Shown here in pieces: positions 1-8,456 of a DNA stretch of 9,784 nt. The stretch is taken from the NCBI GenBank assembly GCA_937991555.1, contig CALKHU010000186.1, positions 1 through 9,784 on the forward strand. The letters run 5' to 3'. The translations under genes and the position numbers were made by a program. The stretch is from an uncultured Caulobacter sp. (GTDB lineage Bacteria > Pseudomonadota > Alphaproteobacteria > Caulobacterales > Caulobacteraceae). A model generated the notes under the pieces. That model worked only from the letters and a program-made list of their open reading frames with translations. It did not search any database and had not been told where the DNA came from. How positions within the stretch are numbered: position 1 is the first letter of the stretch; each line of letters opens with the position of its first letter.

Positions 1-101
1 GACGGCGTGCTGTCAGCAGGCGTCGCCGGCGCCGGTCGTCGGGCTGGACAGCCGGCGTCCCGGGCTGCGACGATCCTGCCGTTGATGACAGGGAGGCGAC
101 C
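1..101. other. Non-coding leader upstream of the amidase
   Basis: No recognisable gene. The frame of the amidase stays open to the window edge, but the upstream residues are arginine-rich and low in complexity, and a good Shine-Dalgarno (GGGAGG, 91-96) sits 5 nt before the ATG at 102. I therefore treat this stretch as leader. No clear promoter was seen. Confidence 0.5.
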
Positions 102-1490
102 ATGGCCGATACGCCCTCACAGGACTTTGCCGGGGCTTCTGCCGGCGCCCTGGTCGAGGCGCTGGCCGCGGGCCGTGTCAGCGCGCTGGAGCTGACCGAG
201 GCCGCCATCGCCCGCATCGAGGCGCGCGACGGCGTGGTCAACGCCGTGGTCGTCCGCGACTTCGACCGGGCGCGTGACGCCGCCCACGCCGCGGACGCGG
301 CCCTCGCGCGCGGCGAGCGCCGGCCTCTCCTCGGCGTGCCGATGACGGTCAAGGAAGCCAACTGGATGGCCGGCACGCCGACCACCTGGGGCATGGAGAT
401 GTGGCGGGACTGGACGGCTCCCGTCGATGCGCTCGCGGTGCGACGGTTGCGCGAGGCCGGCGCCGTGATCCTGGGCAAGACCAACGTCCCGCCGATGCTG
501 GCCGACTGGCAGAGCGACAACCCGGTCTATGGCCGCACCAGCAATCCGTGGAACCCGGCCCGGACGGCGGGCGGGTCGTCCGGCGGCAGCGCGGCGGCGC
601 TGGCGGCCGGCTATGTGCCGGTCGAGTTCGGCTCCGACATCGGGGGCTCCATCCGCGTGCCGGCCGCCTTCTGCGGCGTGTACGGCCACAAGCCGAGCTA
701 CGGGATCGTGCCGACCCGCGGCCATACGCCCCCGGGCGTCGACGGCCTCGACGTTCCGCTCGCGGTGGTCGGGCCGATGGCCAGGACAGCCGCCGACCTG
801 GAGCGGGTGCTCGACGTGGTGGCCGGTCCGTCGCCGGACGAGGCGGTGGGCTACAGCCTGACGCTGCCGCCGGCGCGCGCGACCAGGCTTCAGGACTTCC
901 GGGTGCTCATCCTGGACCAGCATCCCGCAGCGACGACGGCCCAGGCCATCGTTCAGGCCCTCGGCGACTTCGGCGACCGGCTGGAGGACCTCGGCGTGCG
1001 GGTCGACCGGCAGAGCGACCTCCTGCCGGACCTCGAGGAGGCGCATACCCTCTACAATGCGCTGCTCAACGTCGCGATGACCCGCGGCGCGCCGGGCGCG
1101 CGCTCGCCGTCGACCCATGACTGGATGGGCCTGCTGGACGCCCAGCTCGGCGTCCGGCGGCTGTGGGCCAGGCTGTTCGAGGGCTTCGACGTCGTGCTGG
1201 CCCCGGCCCACGGGTCGCTGGCCTTCCCGCATGACCCCAGTCCGGACATGGGCGCGCGCAAACTGCTCATCGACAACCAGTCCAGCCGCTACTTCGACCA
1301 GCTCGCCTGGCCCGGCATCGCTACGCTCGCGCACCTGCCCTCCACCGCGGCGCCCATCGGACTGTCGGACGACGGGCTGCCGATCGGAATCCAGATCATC
1401 GGCCCCTACCTGGAGGACCGCACGACGATCGCCTTCGCCGGCCTGCTGGAACGGGAGTTCGGCGGATTCCGCCGGCCGCCGCGTTACTAG
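102..1490 (+). CDS. Amidase (amidase-signature family hydrolase)
   Basis: This 462-aa protein belongs to the amidase signature (AS) family, serine hydrolases that cleave amide bonds with a Ser-cisSer-Lys triad. All three residues are visible: Lys84 in VPMTVKEANW, the cis-Ser at Ser159 in the glycine/serine loop GGSSGGS (157-163), and the nucleophile Ser183 in SDIGGSIRVPA. The 24-residue spacing between the two serines matches well-studied members such as FAAH (217/241). The length is normal for a single-domain cytoplasmic member. The start at ATG 102 is set by GGGAGG with a 5-nt spacer. It does not look like GatA of the tRNA amidotransferase, since no gatB or gatC lies nearby and the C-terminal half is divergent. 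The substrate cannot be told from sequence; neighbouring genes give no pathway. Catalytic competence looks intact. Confidence 0.93.
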   Translation: MADTPSQDFAGASAGALVEALAAGRVSALELTEAAIARIEARDGVVNAVVVRDFDRARDAAHAADAALARGERRPLLGVPMTVKEANWMAGTPTTWGMEMWRDWTAPVDALAVRRLREAGAVILGKTNVPPMLADWQSDNPVYGRTSNPWNPARTAGGSSGGSAAALAAGYVPVEFGSDIGGSIRVPAAFCGVYGHKPSYGIVPTRGHTPPGVDGLDVPLAVVGPMARTAADLERVLDVVAGPSPDEAVGYSLTLPPARATRLQDFRVLILDQHPAATTAQAIVQALGDFGDRLEDLGVRVDRQSDLLPDLEEAHTLYNALLNVAMTRGAPGARSPSTHDWMGLLDAQLGVRRLWARLFEGFDVVLAPAHGSLAFPHDPSPDMGARKLLIDNQSSRYFDQLAWPGIATLAHLPSTAAPIGLSDDGLPIGIQIIGPYLEDRTTIAFAGLLEREFGGFRRPPRY

Positions 1491-1493
1491 CCC

Positions 1494-1522
1494 TGGCCGC
1501 GACAAGTCGGGCCATGACGGAC
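1494..1522. repeat. Possible fragment of a dispersed alphaproteobacterial repeat
   Basis: The short gap between the amidase and the transporter contains a segment that reads GRDKSGHDG in one frame. From memory, peptides of the GRDK[PS]GHDG type turn up in many spurious alphaproteobacterial proteins because they are translations of a dispersed intergenic palindromic element. Only one short copy is visible here, so the assignment is tentative. Confidence 0.3.
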
Positions 1523-1548
1523 GGGAGCGATCACCCTATGCAGGGGCA

Positions 1549-2448
1549 ATGACTGTTCTCTCCCGCCTGTGGCGCGCCGCGCCGCTGCTGCTCGCCCTGA
1601 CCATGCTGTTCTGGGCGGGAAATTCGATTGCGGGACGGCTGATGTCCGGGGTGGTGCCGCCGATGGCGCTGTCGTTCTGGCGCTGGGTGCTCGCGGCGGC
1701 GCTGATCACCCCGTTCGCCTGGCCCCACCTCAAGACCGATTTCCCGGAGCTGCGGCGGCGCTGGCGGATGGTCGTCCTGCTGGCCGCCAGCGGCGTCGCC
1801 TCGTTCGGCGCGCTGCTCTACCTCGGCCTGGAGACGACCACGGCGCTGAACAGCGTGCTGATGCAGGCCGCGACGCCGCCGCTGATCCTGCTGTTCGCCC
1901 TCGTCTTCCTGCGCGAGCGCACCGCCCTGCCGCAGACGCTCGGGGTCGCCCTGTCGCTGCTCGGGGTGCTGGTGGTCATCGCCCAGGGCCGTCCCTGGGA
2001 TCTCGTGCACCTGGACATCCACTTCGGCGACGGCCTCGTGCTCATCGCCGTGCTGCTCTACGCCGGTTACTCGCTGCTGCTGCGGCGCAAGCCGGCCGTG
2101 CATCCGCTCAGCCTGTTGTGGGCCACCTTCGTGGTCTCGATCCTGCTGCTGGCCCCGCTCTACGCCTGGGAGTTCGGCCGCACCGGCGGCTTCGCCCTGA
2201 CCCCGGCGGCGATCGGCGGCCTGGCCTATGTCGCGGCCTTCCCGTCGTTTCTGGCCTATCTGTTCTTCAATCGCGGCGTGGACCTGCTCGGGGCGGCGCG
2301 GGCAGGGCACTTCATGCACCTGATGCCGGTGTTCGGCGCCGTGCTGGCGGTGCTGCTGCTGGGCGAGGCGTTCCGCCCGTTCCACGCGGTTGGCGTGGCG
2401 CTGATCGGCGCCGGCATCCTGCTGGCGTCGCTCAGGCGCCCCGGATGA
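1549..2448 (+). CDS. EamA/DMT-family transporter (ten-TM drug/metabolite exporter type)
   Basis: A 299-aa inner-membrane protein of the drug/metabolite transporter superfamily, made of two tandem EamA repeats. About ten hydrophobic helices can be placed, roughly at 11-29, 38-58, 73-93, 101-121, 128-146, 160-178, 184-204, 218-240, 254-272 and 279-295. Family hallmarks are the FWAGNSIAGR motif in helix 1, ARAGHFMHLMPVFGAVLAVLLLGE near helix 9 (the usual P-x-x-x-x-x-x-G-E region) and the short basic C-terminus LRRPG. The frame is open further upstream, but that part translates to repeat-like sequence, so the ATG at 1549 is chosen; its only Shine-Dalgarno-like stretch, AGGGG, is just 2 nt away and weak. 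The substrate is unknown: members export amino acids, metabolites or drugs. The last 17 bp overlap the 3' end of the convergent pseudouridine synthase gene. Confidence 0.9.
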   Translation: MTVLSRLWRAAPLLLALTMLFWAGNSIAGRLMSGVVPPMALSFWRWVLAAALITPFAWPHLKTDFPELRRRWRMVVLLAASGVASFGALLYLGLETTTALNSVLMQAATPPLILLFALVFLRERTALPQTLGVALSLLGVLVVIAQGRPWDLVHLDIHFGDGLVLIAVLLYAGYSLLLRRKPAVHPLSLLWATFVVSILLLAPLYAWEFGRTGGFALTPAAIGGLAYVAAFPSFLAYLFFNRGVDLLGAARAGHFMHLMPVFGAVLAVLLLGEAFRPFHAVGVALIGAGILLASLRRPG

Positions 2449-3196
2449 GCGCCTCGCGCTCGCCGGCCGTCAGAGGCCGCCAGCGTCCCTCCGGCAGGTC
2501 GCCCAGCTTCAGCGGGCCGATACGCACCCGGAACAGGTCCATCACACGCAGGTCGACCAGCTCGCACATGCGCCGGATCTGACGGTTGCGGCCTTCGGTC
2601 AGGACGAAGCGCATGATGTTGTCGCCGGCGATCGTCACCTTCGCCGGCTTCAGCCTGCGGCCGTCGAGCTCGAGGCCGTGACGAAGCTTCGCGATCTTCT
2701 CGTGGGTGACGTTGCCGATCACCCGGACGAGATACTCCTTCTCCAGGCCGGACTCGGGTCCGATCACCGCCCGCGCCACCACGCCGTCCTCTGACAGGAT
2801 CAGCAGGCCGCGGGAGTCCATGTCCAGCCGCCCCACCGGCGCCAGGCGGCTGTCCCGGTCCGGGATCGCCGCGTCTCCGCCCCACAGCGCCTTCCGGGTC
2901 AGCAGACGTACGGCCGGGATCTGCCCGGGATCGGGCTGGGCCGAGACGATGCCGACCGGCTTGTGGATCATGATCGTCATCGCCGCGCCGAGGTCGCCGG
3001 TGGCCGCGTCGGCCAGGGTGAGGGTCTGGCCGGGCAGGATCTTGCGCCCGACGTCCTCCACGACCGCGCCGTCGATACTCACCAGCCCGCGGGCTATCAG
3101 CGCCTCGGCTTCACGGCGCGAGCAGACACCGCTCTGCGCCAGCCAGCGGTTCACGCGCTGCGGTTCGGCTTCATCGTAGGTGCGCGTCCAGGCCAT
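2432..3196 (-). CDS. rRNA pseudouridine synthase, RluF/RsuA family
   Basis: A 254-aa RNA-modifying enzyme that isomerises a specific uridine in rRNA to pseudouridine. An S4 RNA-binding domain lies at about 13-52 (QRVNRWLAQSGVCSRREAEALI) and the catalytic domain follows from about 73. The catalytic aspartate is Asp125 in GRLDMDSRGLLILSEDG. Further family blocks are EKEYLVRV (152-159) and EGRNRQIRRMCE (201-212). DSRGL, EKEYLV and RQIRRMCE look closer to E. coli RluF (23S U2604) than to RluB, but the exact target is inference. The frame is open far upstream because it runs antisense through lon. ATG at 3196 is chosen because AGGA lies about 5 nt before it on the minus strand and the S4 domain begins soon after. 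The gene is divergent from lon and overlaps the transporter 3' end. Confidence 0.92.
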   Translation of the reverse strand: MAWTRTYDEAEPQRVNRWLAQSGVCSRREAEALIARGLVSIDGAVVEDVGRKILPGQTLTLADAATGDLGAAMTIMIHKPVGIVSAQPDPGQIPAVRLLTRKALWGGDAAIPDRDSRLAPVGRLDMDSRGLLILSEDGVVARAVIGPESGLEKEYLVRVIGNVTHEKIAKLRHGLELDGRRLKPAKVTIAGDNIMRFVLTEGRNRQIRRMCELVDLRVMDLFRVRIGPLKLGDLPEGRWRPLTAGEREALIRGA

Positions 3197-3314
3197 GTCG
3201 TCCTGTAGGACCGCCACGGGCAGGGCGGCAAGTCCGGCCGCAACCGCGTCCCGCCGGTCGTCGTTCCGGCTGCGCATCACGAGCCCGTGTGTGCGCCGCA
3301 TCGCCGCGCGACTC

Positions 3315-3334
3315 CCCGCAAACTTGAATGCGGG
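3315..3334. promoter_or_regulatory. Inverted repeat CCCGCA-N8-TGCGGG upstream of lon
   Basis: Perfect 6-bp arms at 3315-3320 and 3329-3334 enclose eight bases that contain CTTGAA, the putative -35 of lon. The symmetry fits a dimeric regulator site overlapping the -35. No known regulator is assigned. Confidence 0.35.
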
Positions 3335-3353
3335 TGCGAAGCGGCCACATATC
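3323..3353 (+). promoter_or_regulatory. Candidate lon promoter (possibly sigma32-like)
   Basis: CTTGAA at 3323-3328 followed by CACATATC at 3346-3353 is the best promoter-like pair in the 228-bp divergent region. CTTGAA is the sigma32 -35 core, and lon belongs to the heat-shock regulon in E. coli. The -10 half is only a partial match both to the alphaproteobacterial heat-shock consensus and to sigma70 (CATATC with an 18-bp spacer). The transcript would start about 65 nt upstream of the lon ATG. Confidence 0.38.
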
Positions 3354-3424
3354 CGTAACAAGACCGGTCCCTGTCGGGGCTGGTGGCGCGGGGCCGGCTT
3401 GCGGACCGCGCTCAGGAGAATGGT

Positions 3425-5824
<2,400 letters not shown>

Positions 5825-5858
5825 GCGTCACCTAACGTAACTTATCAACGATAATTTG

Positions 5859-5893
5859 GGCCGCCCGGGTGATTCCCGGGCGGCCTTTCGTTT
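5859..5893 (+). terminator. Rho-independent terminator of lon
   Basis: A perfect 11-bp GC-rich stem (5859-5869 with 5875-5885, loop TGATT) is followed directly by TTTCGTTT. It starts 34 nt after the lon stop codon and separates lon from hup. Confidence 0.9.
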
Positions 5894-5919
5894 GACGGGG
5901 GGGCGCCATCCGCCATAAT
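5892..5919 (+). promoter_or_regulatory. Probable hup promoter (sigma70-like)
   Basis: TTGACG (5892-5897), a 16-bp spacer and CATAAT (5914-5919) each match five of six consensus positions. The predicted start near 5926 gives a leader of about 75 nt before the HU ATG. The -35 box overlaps the T-tract of the lon terminator. A weaker alternative pair, TTGGGA (5947) and TATAGC (5972), lies closer to the gene. Confidence 0.55.
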
Positions 5920-6000
5920 CGCCACACGCGAAAGGCGTTGCCCGGATTGGGATCGCCGCGCCGCACAACACTATAGCTACATTCTGGCTGGGAGATTTCT

Positions 6001-6276
6001 ATGACCAAGGCCGAACTGGTCGCCGCCATCGCCGATGGCGCTGGTCTCAACAAGACGCAGGCCGCCGCCGCTCTGCAAAGCTTCGTCGATGCGGTCACCG
6101 CGTCGCTGAAGAAGGGCGACGACGTTCGCCTGGTGGGCTTCGGCACCTTCAAGGCCGTGACCCGCGCGGCCGGCACCGCGCGCAACCCGCGCACCGGCGA
6201 GACCGTGAAGCGCCCGGCCTCGAAGACCGCCCGCTTCCAGGTCGGCGAAGGCCTGAAGTCGACCCTGAACGGCTGA
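6001..6276 (+). CDS. hup: DNA-binding protein HU
   Basis: A 91-aa nucleoid protein that binds DNA non-specifically as a dimer, bends it and supports replication, recombination and supercoiling. The sequence shows the HU fold: N-terminal helices MTKAELVAAIADGAGLNKTQ, the conserved VRLVGFGTF (42-50), the beta-arm with Arg61-Asn62-Pro63-Arg64-Thr65-Gly66, whose proline intercalates into DNA, and the C-terminal VGEGLKSTLN. The length is typical for HU rather than IHF, and the residues around the arm (AAGTARNPRTGETV) are HU-like. GGGAG at 5990-5994 places the start at 6001. The gene is monocistronic, bounded by the lon terminator upstream and its own terminator downstream. A distinct alpha or beta subunit cannot be assigned, since alphaproteobacteria often carry a single homodimeric HU. 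Confidence 0.97.
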   Translation: MTKAELVAAIADGAGLNKTQAAAALQSFVDAVTASLKKGDDVRLVGFGTFKAVTRAAGTARNPRTGETVKRPASKTARFQVGEGLKSTLNG

Positions 6277-6302
6277 CGCCGCGCGGACCGATTGAGTTTC
6301 GA

Positions 6303-6340
6303 GAGGCGGTCGCCCCACGGGCGGCCGCCTCTTCGCTTTT
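6303..6340 (+). terminator. Rho-independent terminator of hup
   Basis: A 13-bp stem (6303-6315 with 6319-6331, one U-G pair, 3-nt loop CAC) can be extended by an A-T pair and is followed by TTCGCTTTT. It begins 26 nt after the HU stop codon. Confidence 0.88.
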
Positions 6341-6355
6341 GGGCTCCGATTTGCG

Positions 6356-6374
6356 ATCATTCCGCCGGAATGAT
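6356..6374. promoter_or_regulatory. 19-bp palindrome just upstream of the DUF1036 gene
   Basis: ATCATTCCGCCGGAATGAT has perfect 9-bp arms around a single central C. It ends 1 nt before the AGGGG ribosome-binding site of the DUF1036 gene. It could be an operator or, in RNA, a 7-bp hairpin with a 5-nt loop at the translation start. It also covers two alternative in-frame ATGs (6370 and 6373). Confidence 0.5.
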
Positions 6375-6384
6375 GAGGGGGCTC

Positions 6385-6849
6385 ATGATCGACACCATCA
6401 CGCGGCTTGTCCGCCTTTGCGCGCCGGCGGCGTTCGCCGTCGCGTCCTTCGCCGCCGTTTGGACGCCGCCGACCCCGGCCGCGGCGGCGCCGCCGCAGGG
6501 CTACTACTCCGTCGAGTACTGCAACAAGACCGGCGGCAAGATCTATCTGGCGGTCAGCTACCTCGAACGGCCCGGATCGAAGGACTGGGTCGTCGAGGGC
6601 TGGAAGAACATCAACGCCGGCGCCTGCATGACGATGAACTACCCGGAGGGCAGCTGGTACTACTACTACGCCGAGGACGACGGCGACGGCTTCTGGGGCA
6701 AGGACGACTTCATGCTCTGCGTCCAGCATCCGGGCCCGTTCCGCCGCATCAACCGGGCCGACTACAGCTGCGACGAAAGCGAGCTCAAGGGCTTCGTGGC
6801 GCGGGACCCGGAAGGCAAGTCGATGATCACGGAGAACCTGAACCCGTAG
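6385..6849 (+). CDS. Secreted DUF1036 family protein
   Basis: A 154-aa precursor with a signal peptide: RLVR, then a hydrophobic stretch (about 11-27), then PTPAAAA-PPQ with likely cleavage near residue 35. The mature part fits the DUF1036 pattern as I know it: YCNKTGGKIYLAVSYL, W..EGWKNI, GAC, the tyrosine-rich SWYYYYAED, FWGKDDFMLC and a last Cys before LKGF. The four mature cysteines (46, 81, 112, 129) probably form two disulfides in the periplasm. The molecular function of the family is unknown. In-frame ATGs exist at 6370, 6373 and 6385; 6385 is chosen because AGGGG (6376-6380) precedes it and a palindrome covers the other two. It stands alone between the hup terminator and the repeats before tRNA-Val. 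Confidence 0.82.
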   Translation: MIDTITRLVRLCAPAAFAVASFAAVWTPPTPAAAAPPQGYYSVEYCNKTGGKIYLAVSYLERPGSKDWVVEGWKNINAGACMTMNYPEGSWYYYYAEDDGDGFWGKDDFMLCVQHPGPFRRINRADYSCDESELKGFVARDPEGKSMITENLNP

Positions 6850-6865
6850 GGCAGGGTGCAGCGGT

Positions 6866-6975
6866 CCTGCTTGGCATCGTCGGGCGGGACCTGTCCTGCG
6901 AAGCGCGCAGCGCCCCGCGGCGGCGGCCCTGCTTCGCATCGTCCGGCGTGACCTGTCCTGCGAAGCGCGGAGCGC
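6866..6975. repeat. Two 48-bp imperfect direct repeats, 62-bp period
   Basis: Copy 1 at 6866-6913 and copy 2 at 6928-6975 agree at 44 of 48 positions; the differences are at offsets 7, 16, 21 and 42. The core CTGTCCTGCGAAGCGCG is identical in both. The copies are separated by 14 bp and fill the gap between the DUF1036 gene and tRNA-Val. They are probably members of a dispersed intergenic repeat family. Confidence 0.8.
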
Positions 6976-6983
6976 GAAGCAGG
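6928..6983. repeat. Inverted repeat in the second repeat copy
   Basis: CCTGCTTCGC (6928-6937) is the exact reverse complement of GCGAAGCAGG (6974-6983), directly beside the tRNA 3' end. A competing inner pairing joins GCTTCGCA (6931-6938) to TGCGAAGC (6959-6966). No T-tract follows on either strand, so it is not a standard intrinsic terminator, though it lies where the DUF1036 and tRNA transcripts converge. Confidence 0.6.
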
Positions 6984-6984
6984 A

Positions 6985-7061
6985 TGGTGGGCGGCGAGGG
7001 GTTCGAACCCCCGACCCTCTCGGTGTAAACGAGATGCTCTGACCAGCTGAGCTAGCCGCCC
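6985..7061 (-). tRNA. tRNA-Val (anticodon UAC)
   Basis: Read on the minus strand, the cloverleaf is complete: acceptor GGGCGGC with GCCGCCC, D stem GCTC with GAGC, anticodon stem TCTCG with CGAGA, loop TTTACAC giving anticodon TAC, variable loop GGGTC, and T stem GGGGG with CCCTC (one G-U pair) around TTCGAAC. The discriminator is A and CCA is encoded (6985-6987), giving 77 nt. The anticodon complement lies at 7025-7027. It reads GUA and, by wobble, GUG codons. Confidence 0.97.
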
Positions 7062-7077
7062 GTCTCCAGGAGGGGGC

Positions 7078-7107
7078 GTTCTAGCCGTCCAGGCCGTCGC
7101 CGGACAA
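7078..7107 (-). promoter_or_regulatory. Candidate promoter of tRNA-Val
   Basis: On the minus strand TTGTCC (7107-7102), an 18-bp spacer and TAGAAC (7083-7078) would start transcription about 10 nt before the tRNA 5' end. The -35 lies just after the stop codon of the glycosyltransferase gene, which is on the same strand and could also read through. Confidence 0.4.
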
Positions 7108-7115
7108 GCGCCCAG

Positions 7116-8375
7116 CTACAGCAGCGCTTCCAGCGCGTCCTCCGCCGACCGGTTCTCGAGGTCTGAGCGAATCGCCGCGCCCAGCCGCGCGGCGGCGTCG
7201 CGACAGGCGTCGTCGGCCAGCAGCGTCATCACCGCTCCGGCGATGGTCTCCGGCGTCGCGGTGCGCTCCAGCATCAGTCCCGCACCGCGCTGCACCACCC
7301 TGGCGGCGTTGTCGCGCTGGTCGCGCAGCCCGGGCAGGACCAGCACCGGCAACCCCGCCATCAGAGGCCGGATCACCGAGCCGTGCCCGCCGTGGGACAC
7401 AAACAGGGAAGCCTCTTTGAGCAGCGCCTCGTGCGAGGCGCTGGGGACCACCACGACATTGTCGCTTCCCGGAAAATCCTGCTCCGACAGCGCCGGCCCC
7501 AGCGTCACCAGGCCTCGCACCGGCAGTCCGGAGAGCGCCGCGATCACGTTCCGGACCAGGTCCTCCTGCGCTTCGTACAGGGAGGACGAGGTGACCACGA
7601 CCAGCGGCCTCCTGTCTCCGTCCGGCCAGGGTGAGCGCCAGGATGCGACATCCACCGGGTCGGCGACGTAGGGACCCGCGTAGCGGAACGGCGCGGGCAG
7701 CGGCTCGGGCGCGAAGTCGAACGCCCAGCTCGTGCCCAGCAGGATGGCCCGGGCCGGGGCCAGCTGGTCGAAAAGGTCCGCCAGGGGCGGCAGCCCCAGT
7801 CCCTCGCGGGCGGCGTTGAGCGCCGGGAGGCCGGCCTGGAACAGCGTCCGCGTGGTCTGGCCGACCATCTGGTGCAGCATCCGCTCCTGGTCGTCTGCGG
7901 CCGGCGCCATGCCGGCGCCGAATGGCGGCAGGCCGGGCAGGGTGGGCAGCGGCCAGACATTGGCCGTCAGGAGCGCCAGCGGCACACCCGCCTTCTCCGC
8001 CGCCAGCATCGGCCCGAACAGCAGTTCCTGCGTCACCACGAGGTCGAACGGTGTGGCGTCGAGCGTCTCGAGGACATCCCGCGCGTACAGCGCCGCCGGG
8101 CCGGCGATGACCCGCTCGCACAGCAGGTTGACCGCCTCCATCGGATTATCGGCCTCCCAGTCGCGCAGGAGGTCGCTGGCGGGCGTCTTGTCTGCCCGCG
8201 AGGGCGCATGGCGCCATGGCCGGAACGGAAGCTCGAGCGCGGCGGCGTCGGGCTCGTTGCAGGCGTCGCTGAGCACCAGCACCCGGTGGCCCCGCGCCAT
8301 CAGGCCACGCGCCACCAGCATCATCGGCTGGACATGGCCGCCGCCTTCCCAGGTGCAGAACAGGATATTCGCCAT
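7116..8375 (-). CDS. Glycosyltransferase, GT1/MGT (UDP-glycosyltransferase-like) family
   Basis: A 419-aa GT-B fold enzyme predicted to transfer a sugar from a nucleotide donor to a small hydrophobic acceptor. The N-terminal Rossmann domain begins ANILFCTWEGGGHVQP; His14 after the glycines is at the position of the catalytic base in macrolide glycosyltransferases. The C-terminal donor-binding signature is HGGHGSVIRPLMAGLPVLVLP (from His328) followed by DQRDNAARVVQRGAG, with Asp352-Gln353 at the sugar-contacting positions. No signal peptide or membrane helix is seen, so it is probably cytoplasmic. The frame continues upstream to 8471, but ATG at 8375 is chosen because GAGGGGG precedes it and the Rossmann strand starts immediately. 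It is a single gene, divergent from the SPFH gene, with no polyketide, carotenoid or other acceptor pathway beside it, so the acceptor is unknown. CrtX-like or antibiotic-modifying roles are possible. Confidence 0.9.
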   Translation of the reverse strand: MANILFCTWEGGGHVQPMMLVARGLMARGHRVLVLSDACNEPDAAALELPFRPWRHAPSRADKTPASDLLRDWEADNPMEAVNLLCERVIAGPAALYARDVLETLDATPFDLVVTQELLFGPMLAAEKAGVPLALLTANVWPLPTLPGLPPFGAGMAPAADDQERMLHQMVGQTTRTLFQAGLPALNAAREGLGLPPLADLFDQLAPARAILLGTSWAFDFAPEPLPAPFRYAGPYVADPVDVASWRSPWPDGDRRPLVVVTSSSLYEAQEDLVRNVIAALSGLPVRGLVTLGPALSEQDFPGSDNVVVVPSASHEALLKEASLFVSHGGHGSVIRPLMAGLPVLVLPGLRDQRDNAARVVQRGAGLMLERTATPETIAGAVMTLLADDACRDAAARLGAAIRSDLENRSAEDALEALL

Positions 8376-8428
8376 CGGATCCCCCTCGGTCCGCCCTAGC
8401 CGTCGTCGGGCGGCCCCGGCAAGTCCGA

Positions 8429-8456
8429 TTGACGGACCGGCCGAAAGTGATATCAC
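8429..8456 (+). promoter_or_regulatory. Candidate promoter of the SPFH-RHH unit
   Basis: TTGACG (8429-8434), a 16-bp spacer and TATCAC (8451-8456). The -35 is strong and the -10 matches three of six positions. Transcription would start around 8463, leaving a leader of about 20 nt with an excellent Shine-Dalgarno. Confidence 0.5.

Noticed and set aside
117..1505. 462-codon open frame opposite the amidase
   Set aside because: Arg/Gly/Val-rich low-complexity translation with no recognisable motif. The plus-strand amidase has all catalytic motifs, so this is a shadow frame.
6673..6708. EF-hand-like acidic stretch (E97-D98-D99-G-D101-G ... D108) in the DUF1036 protein
   Set aside because: It roughly follows the EF-hand loop spacing, but position 1 is Glu, position 12 is Asp, and the segment aligns with the ordinary YYYYAE...FWGK...C region of DUF1036. 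Calcium binding is not supported.
6866..6975. The repeat pair as a minimal CRISPR array
   Set aside because: Only two imperfect copies with a 14-bp gap, no cas genes, and repeat and spacer sizes outside the normal range.
6339..7028. Plus-strand frame ending GGEGFEPPTLSV
   Set aside because: The phrase GFEPPT is the well-known false peptide made by translating the antisense of a tRNA gene. Here it is the complement of tRNA-Val, and the rest is a shadow of the DUF1036 gene and the repeats.
6985..7061. tRNA-Val as an integration site for a mobile element
   Set aside because: No integrase, no duplicated tRNA 3' fragment and no change in base composition were seen near it.
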